Shown piece after piece: positions 6,660 to 8,055 of a stretch of 8,055 bases of DNA. Within the stretch, counting starts at the first letter, position 1; each line of letters starts with the position of its first letter. The notes beneath the pieces were generated by a model. It made no database searches, had not been told where the DNA came from, and saw only the letters and a list, made by a program, of their open reading frames with translations. Position numbers and translations under genes: made by a program. The DNA is from CAIOSQ01 sp041178225 (GTDB lineage Bacteria > Pseudomonadota > Alphaproteobacteria > CACIAM-22H2), in assembly GCA_041178225.1 (NCBI GenBank), contig JBEGVV010000094.1, positions 1 to 8,055 on the forward strand, given 5' to 3'.

Positions 6660-7526
6660 TCAGAGGCCCTTGGCGGCAGGGTCGTGCCACCAATGCGCGA
6701 AGGGGTTGGAGTGGAGGATGCGCTCGATCGTCTCGCTGGAGACCGGCGGGAGGCCGGAGCCGGCGACGACGCGGTTGACGCCGCGCAGCCCGGCGATCGA
6801 TTCCTCGACCTCGGCGAAGGGGAAGTCCGTGCCCCAGAAGATCTTGTCGCGGCCGGCGATCGTGTATTCCTCGGCGGCCTTGAGGATGTTCCAGAACTGC
6901 CACGGCCGGTAGAAGAGCGCCGAGACCTCGCAGTACACGTTGGGCTGCTTGCGGGCGACGATGATGCACTCCTCGTACCAGGGGTGCCCCATGTGGGCCA
7001 TGACCATCTTCAGGTCGGGATGGCGCCGCGCGACGTCGTCGACGTAGATGGCGCGCCCGTACTCGGCGACCGAGTTGGCCGCGAAGGTCGTCCCCATGTG
7101 CATGGTGAGCGGGATGTCGTGCTTCACCAGGTAGCGGTAGATCGGCTCCATCCGCGGGTCGTTCAGCGACACGCCGTTGTAGATCGGGCCGAACTTCACG
7201 CCCTTCAGCTTGAGGTCCTCGATCGCGTGGACGAGCAGGTCCATGCAGTCAGGCTGCCGCGGGTCGATGCAGGCGAAGCCGACGAACTTGCCGGGATACT
7301 TCGCGACCGCAGCGGCCGTCACCTCGTCGTCGCCGTCGATGCCCGCGCTGTCGCCATAGCGCAGCGAGAAGATGATCGCCTTGTCGACCTTCTCCATCGC
7401 CTTGTGGAGCGTGTCGGCGTCGGCCTTGATGCCGACAGAGCCAGGCCTCGCGAACTTCGTCTGCTCGCGGAACATCTCCGTGCAGTGGCGGTCTTCCCAG
7501 ACATTGACGTGGCAGTCGACGATCAT
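6660..7526 (-). CDS. Amidohydrolase-2 (ACMSD-like) family metal-dependent hydrolase or decarboxylase
   Basis: A 288-residue TIM-barrel enzyme of the amidohydrolase-2 family, which includes aminocarboxymuconate-semialdehyde, gamma-resorcylate and other ring-acid decarboxylases as well as lactonases. Candidate metal and catalytic residues are His6 in MIVDCHVNVW, His143 in PLTMHMG, His178 in VMAHMGHPW (His181 nearby), and Asp234 in WGTDFPF. The first-strand motif is DCHVN: the second His of the usual HxH is Asn8 (codon 7503-7505). The ATG at 7524-7526 is chosen because GGAGG lies five bases upstream, the ATG overlaps the tctA stop as ATGA, and the family N-terminus (short strand plus HxH position) begins there. 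The amidase follows 8 nt downstream. Coupling to tctA suggests it acts on the imported acid or its first product. Hydrolase versus decarboxylase cannot be decided from the sequence. Confidence 0.88.
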   Translation of the reverse strand: MIVDCHVNVWEDRHCTEMFREQTKFARPGSVGIKADADTLHKAMEKVDKAIIFSLRYGDSAGIDGDDEVTAAAVAKYPGKFVGFACIDPRQPDCMDLLVHAIEDLKLKGVKFGPIYNGVSLNDPRMEPIYRYLVKHDIPLTMHMGTTFAANSVAEYGRAIYVDDVARRHPDLKMVMAHMGHPWYEECIIVARKQPNVYCEVSALFYRPWQFWNILKAAEEYTIAGRDKIFWGTDFPFAEVEESIAGLRGVNRVVAGSGLPPVSSETIERILHSNPFAHWWHDPAAKGL

Positions 7527-8055
7527 GCGGCCCTCCCGGCGGAAACCCTGCGCCATGCCAGCCAGGCGAGCGGCAGCACCCAGATCGCGATGGTGAGCGC
7601 GCCCAGCGTGCCGCCGATCGGCCGCGCGAACAGGCCCGTGACGTCGCCGCCGACCTTGATCATGGAGAGCAGGAAGTTCTCCTCGATCATCTTGCCGAGG
7701 ACGAGGCCGAGGATCGCTGGCGCGGTCGGGATGCCGTTCTCCTCGAACAGGTAGCCGATGATCCCCATCACGAGCATGACCCAGACGTTGAACAGCGAGT
7801 TCTCGATCGCGAAGGAGCCAACGACGCAGAACAGCAGGATGACCGGCATCAGCACCTCGCGGGGCACCGACAGGATGCGTCGCGACGCCTTGATCATCGC
7901 CCAGCCGAACGGGATCATCAGCAGGTTGGCGAGGAAGAACACGATGAACAGGGCGTAGACCAGGTCCTGGCTGTTGATGAACACCGTCGGGCCGGGCTGC
8001 ATCCCCTTCATGTAGAGGACGCCGATCACGATCGCCGTGATCGAATCCCCGGGGA
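7523..8055 (-). CDS. tctA: TctA-type large permease subunit of a tripartite tricarboxylate transporter, C-terminal part (5' end outside window)
   Basis: The last 176 residues of a membrane protein whose start lies beyond the right edge. TctA is the twelve-TM large subunit of the TTT transporters; it works with the small membrane subunit TctB and the periplasmic binding protein TctC to import carboxylates. The fragment opens with PGDSITAIVIGVLYMKGMQP, the conserved PGxxxxA...G.QPGP signature of TctA. It continues through several hydrophobic helices and contains APAILGLVLGKMIEENF, the counterpart of the family's P..LGLVLGPLLEEN block. Its TGA (7523-7525) overlaps the amidohydrolase ATG. In the usual tctC-tctB-tctA order, B and C would lie beyond the right edge. 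The transported compound is unknown; many TTT systems carry organic acids other than citrate. Confidence 0.9.
   Translation of the reverse strand, partial: PGDSITAIVIGVLYMKGMQPGPTVFINSQDLVYALFIVFFLANLLMIPFGWAMIKASRRILSVPREVLMPVILLFCVVGSFAIENSLFNVWVMLVMGIIGYLFEENGIPTAPAILGLVLGKMIEENFLLSMIKVGGDVTGLFARPIGGTLGALTIAIWVLPLAWLAWRRVSAGRAA
7532..7536 (-). promoter_or_regulatory. Ribosome binding site deciding the start of the amidohydrolase gene
   Basis: On the minus strand GGAGG, within GGGAGGG (7531-7537), stands five bases before ATG at 7526. It lies inside the last codons of tctA. It selects this ATG over the in-frame ATG ten codons upstream, which would overlap tctA further and precede the family homology. 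Confidence 0.75.

Noticed and set aside
5323..6912. A 529-codon plus-strand open frame opposite the amidase, and a similar one at 6684-7754 opposite the amidohydrolase
   Set aside because: Both are antisense shadows with Arg/Ala/Asp-rich composition. The minus-strand proteins carry complete catalytic motifs.

Overview
The window is very GC-rich, codes densely, and has strong G/C bias at third codon positions. Gene content (a TctA-type permease, an amidase-signature enzyme, an EmrAB-like pump, a carboxymuconolactone-decarboxylase protein, S-formylglutathione hydrolase) points to a high-GC, metabolically versatile proteobacterium. An alphaproteobacterium such as a Rhodospirillales/Acetobacteraceae-like soil or water organism is my best guess. 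The lineage call is inference from gene content and style, not from a marker gene.

Layout. At the left edge the last 30 codons of S-formylglutathione hydrolase (fghA) run on the + strand and stop at 94. A non-coding stretch (95-383) follows, packed with GC-rich inverted and direct repeats. It lies between two convergent genes. Everything from 384 to the right edge is a continuous run of seven minus-strand genes. In transcription order (right to left) they are: tctA (5' end outside the window), an amidohydrolase-2 family enzyme, an amidase, an EmrA/HlyD membrane-fusion protein, an EmrB/DHA2-type MFS exporter, a carboxymuconolactone decarboxylase family protein, and an AMP-forming acyl-CoA ligase.

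The seven genes are tightly packed. There are ATGA stop/start overlaps at tctA/amidohydrolase, emrA/emrB and CMD/ligase. Gaps are 8 nt (amidohydrolase/amidase), 61 nt (amidase/emrA) and 26 nt (emrB/CMD). The 61-nt gap is the only place where the run might divide into two transcription units. No clear promoter is visible.

Functional reading (inference): this looks like an uptake-and-catabolism cluster for an unidentified carboxylate or amide compound, probably aromatic or cyclic. TctA would be the permease of a tripartite tricarboxylate transporter. The amidase would cleave an amide. The amidohydrolase-2 enzyme would hydrolyse or decarboxylate a ring acid. The CMD protein and CoA ligase would process and activate a product, while the EmrAB-like pump exports toxic substrate or intermediates. 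No defence system, mobile element, CRISPR array, tRNA or rRNA was seen. The most distinctive details are an HxN in place of the usual HxH metal motif in the amidohydrolase, an arginine in place of the A10 catalytic lysine in the ligase, and the hairpin mosaic at 142-309.
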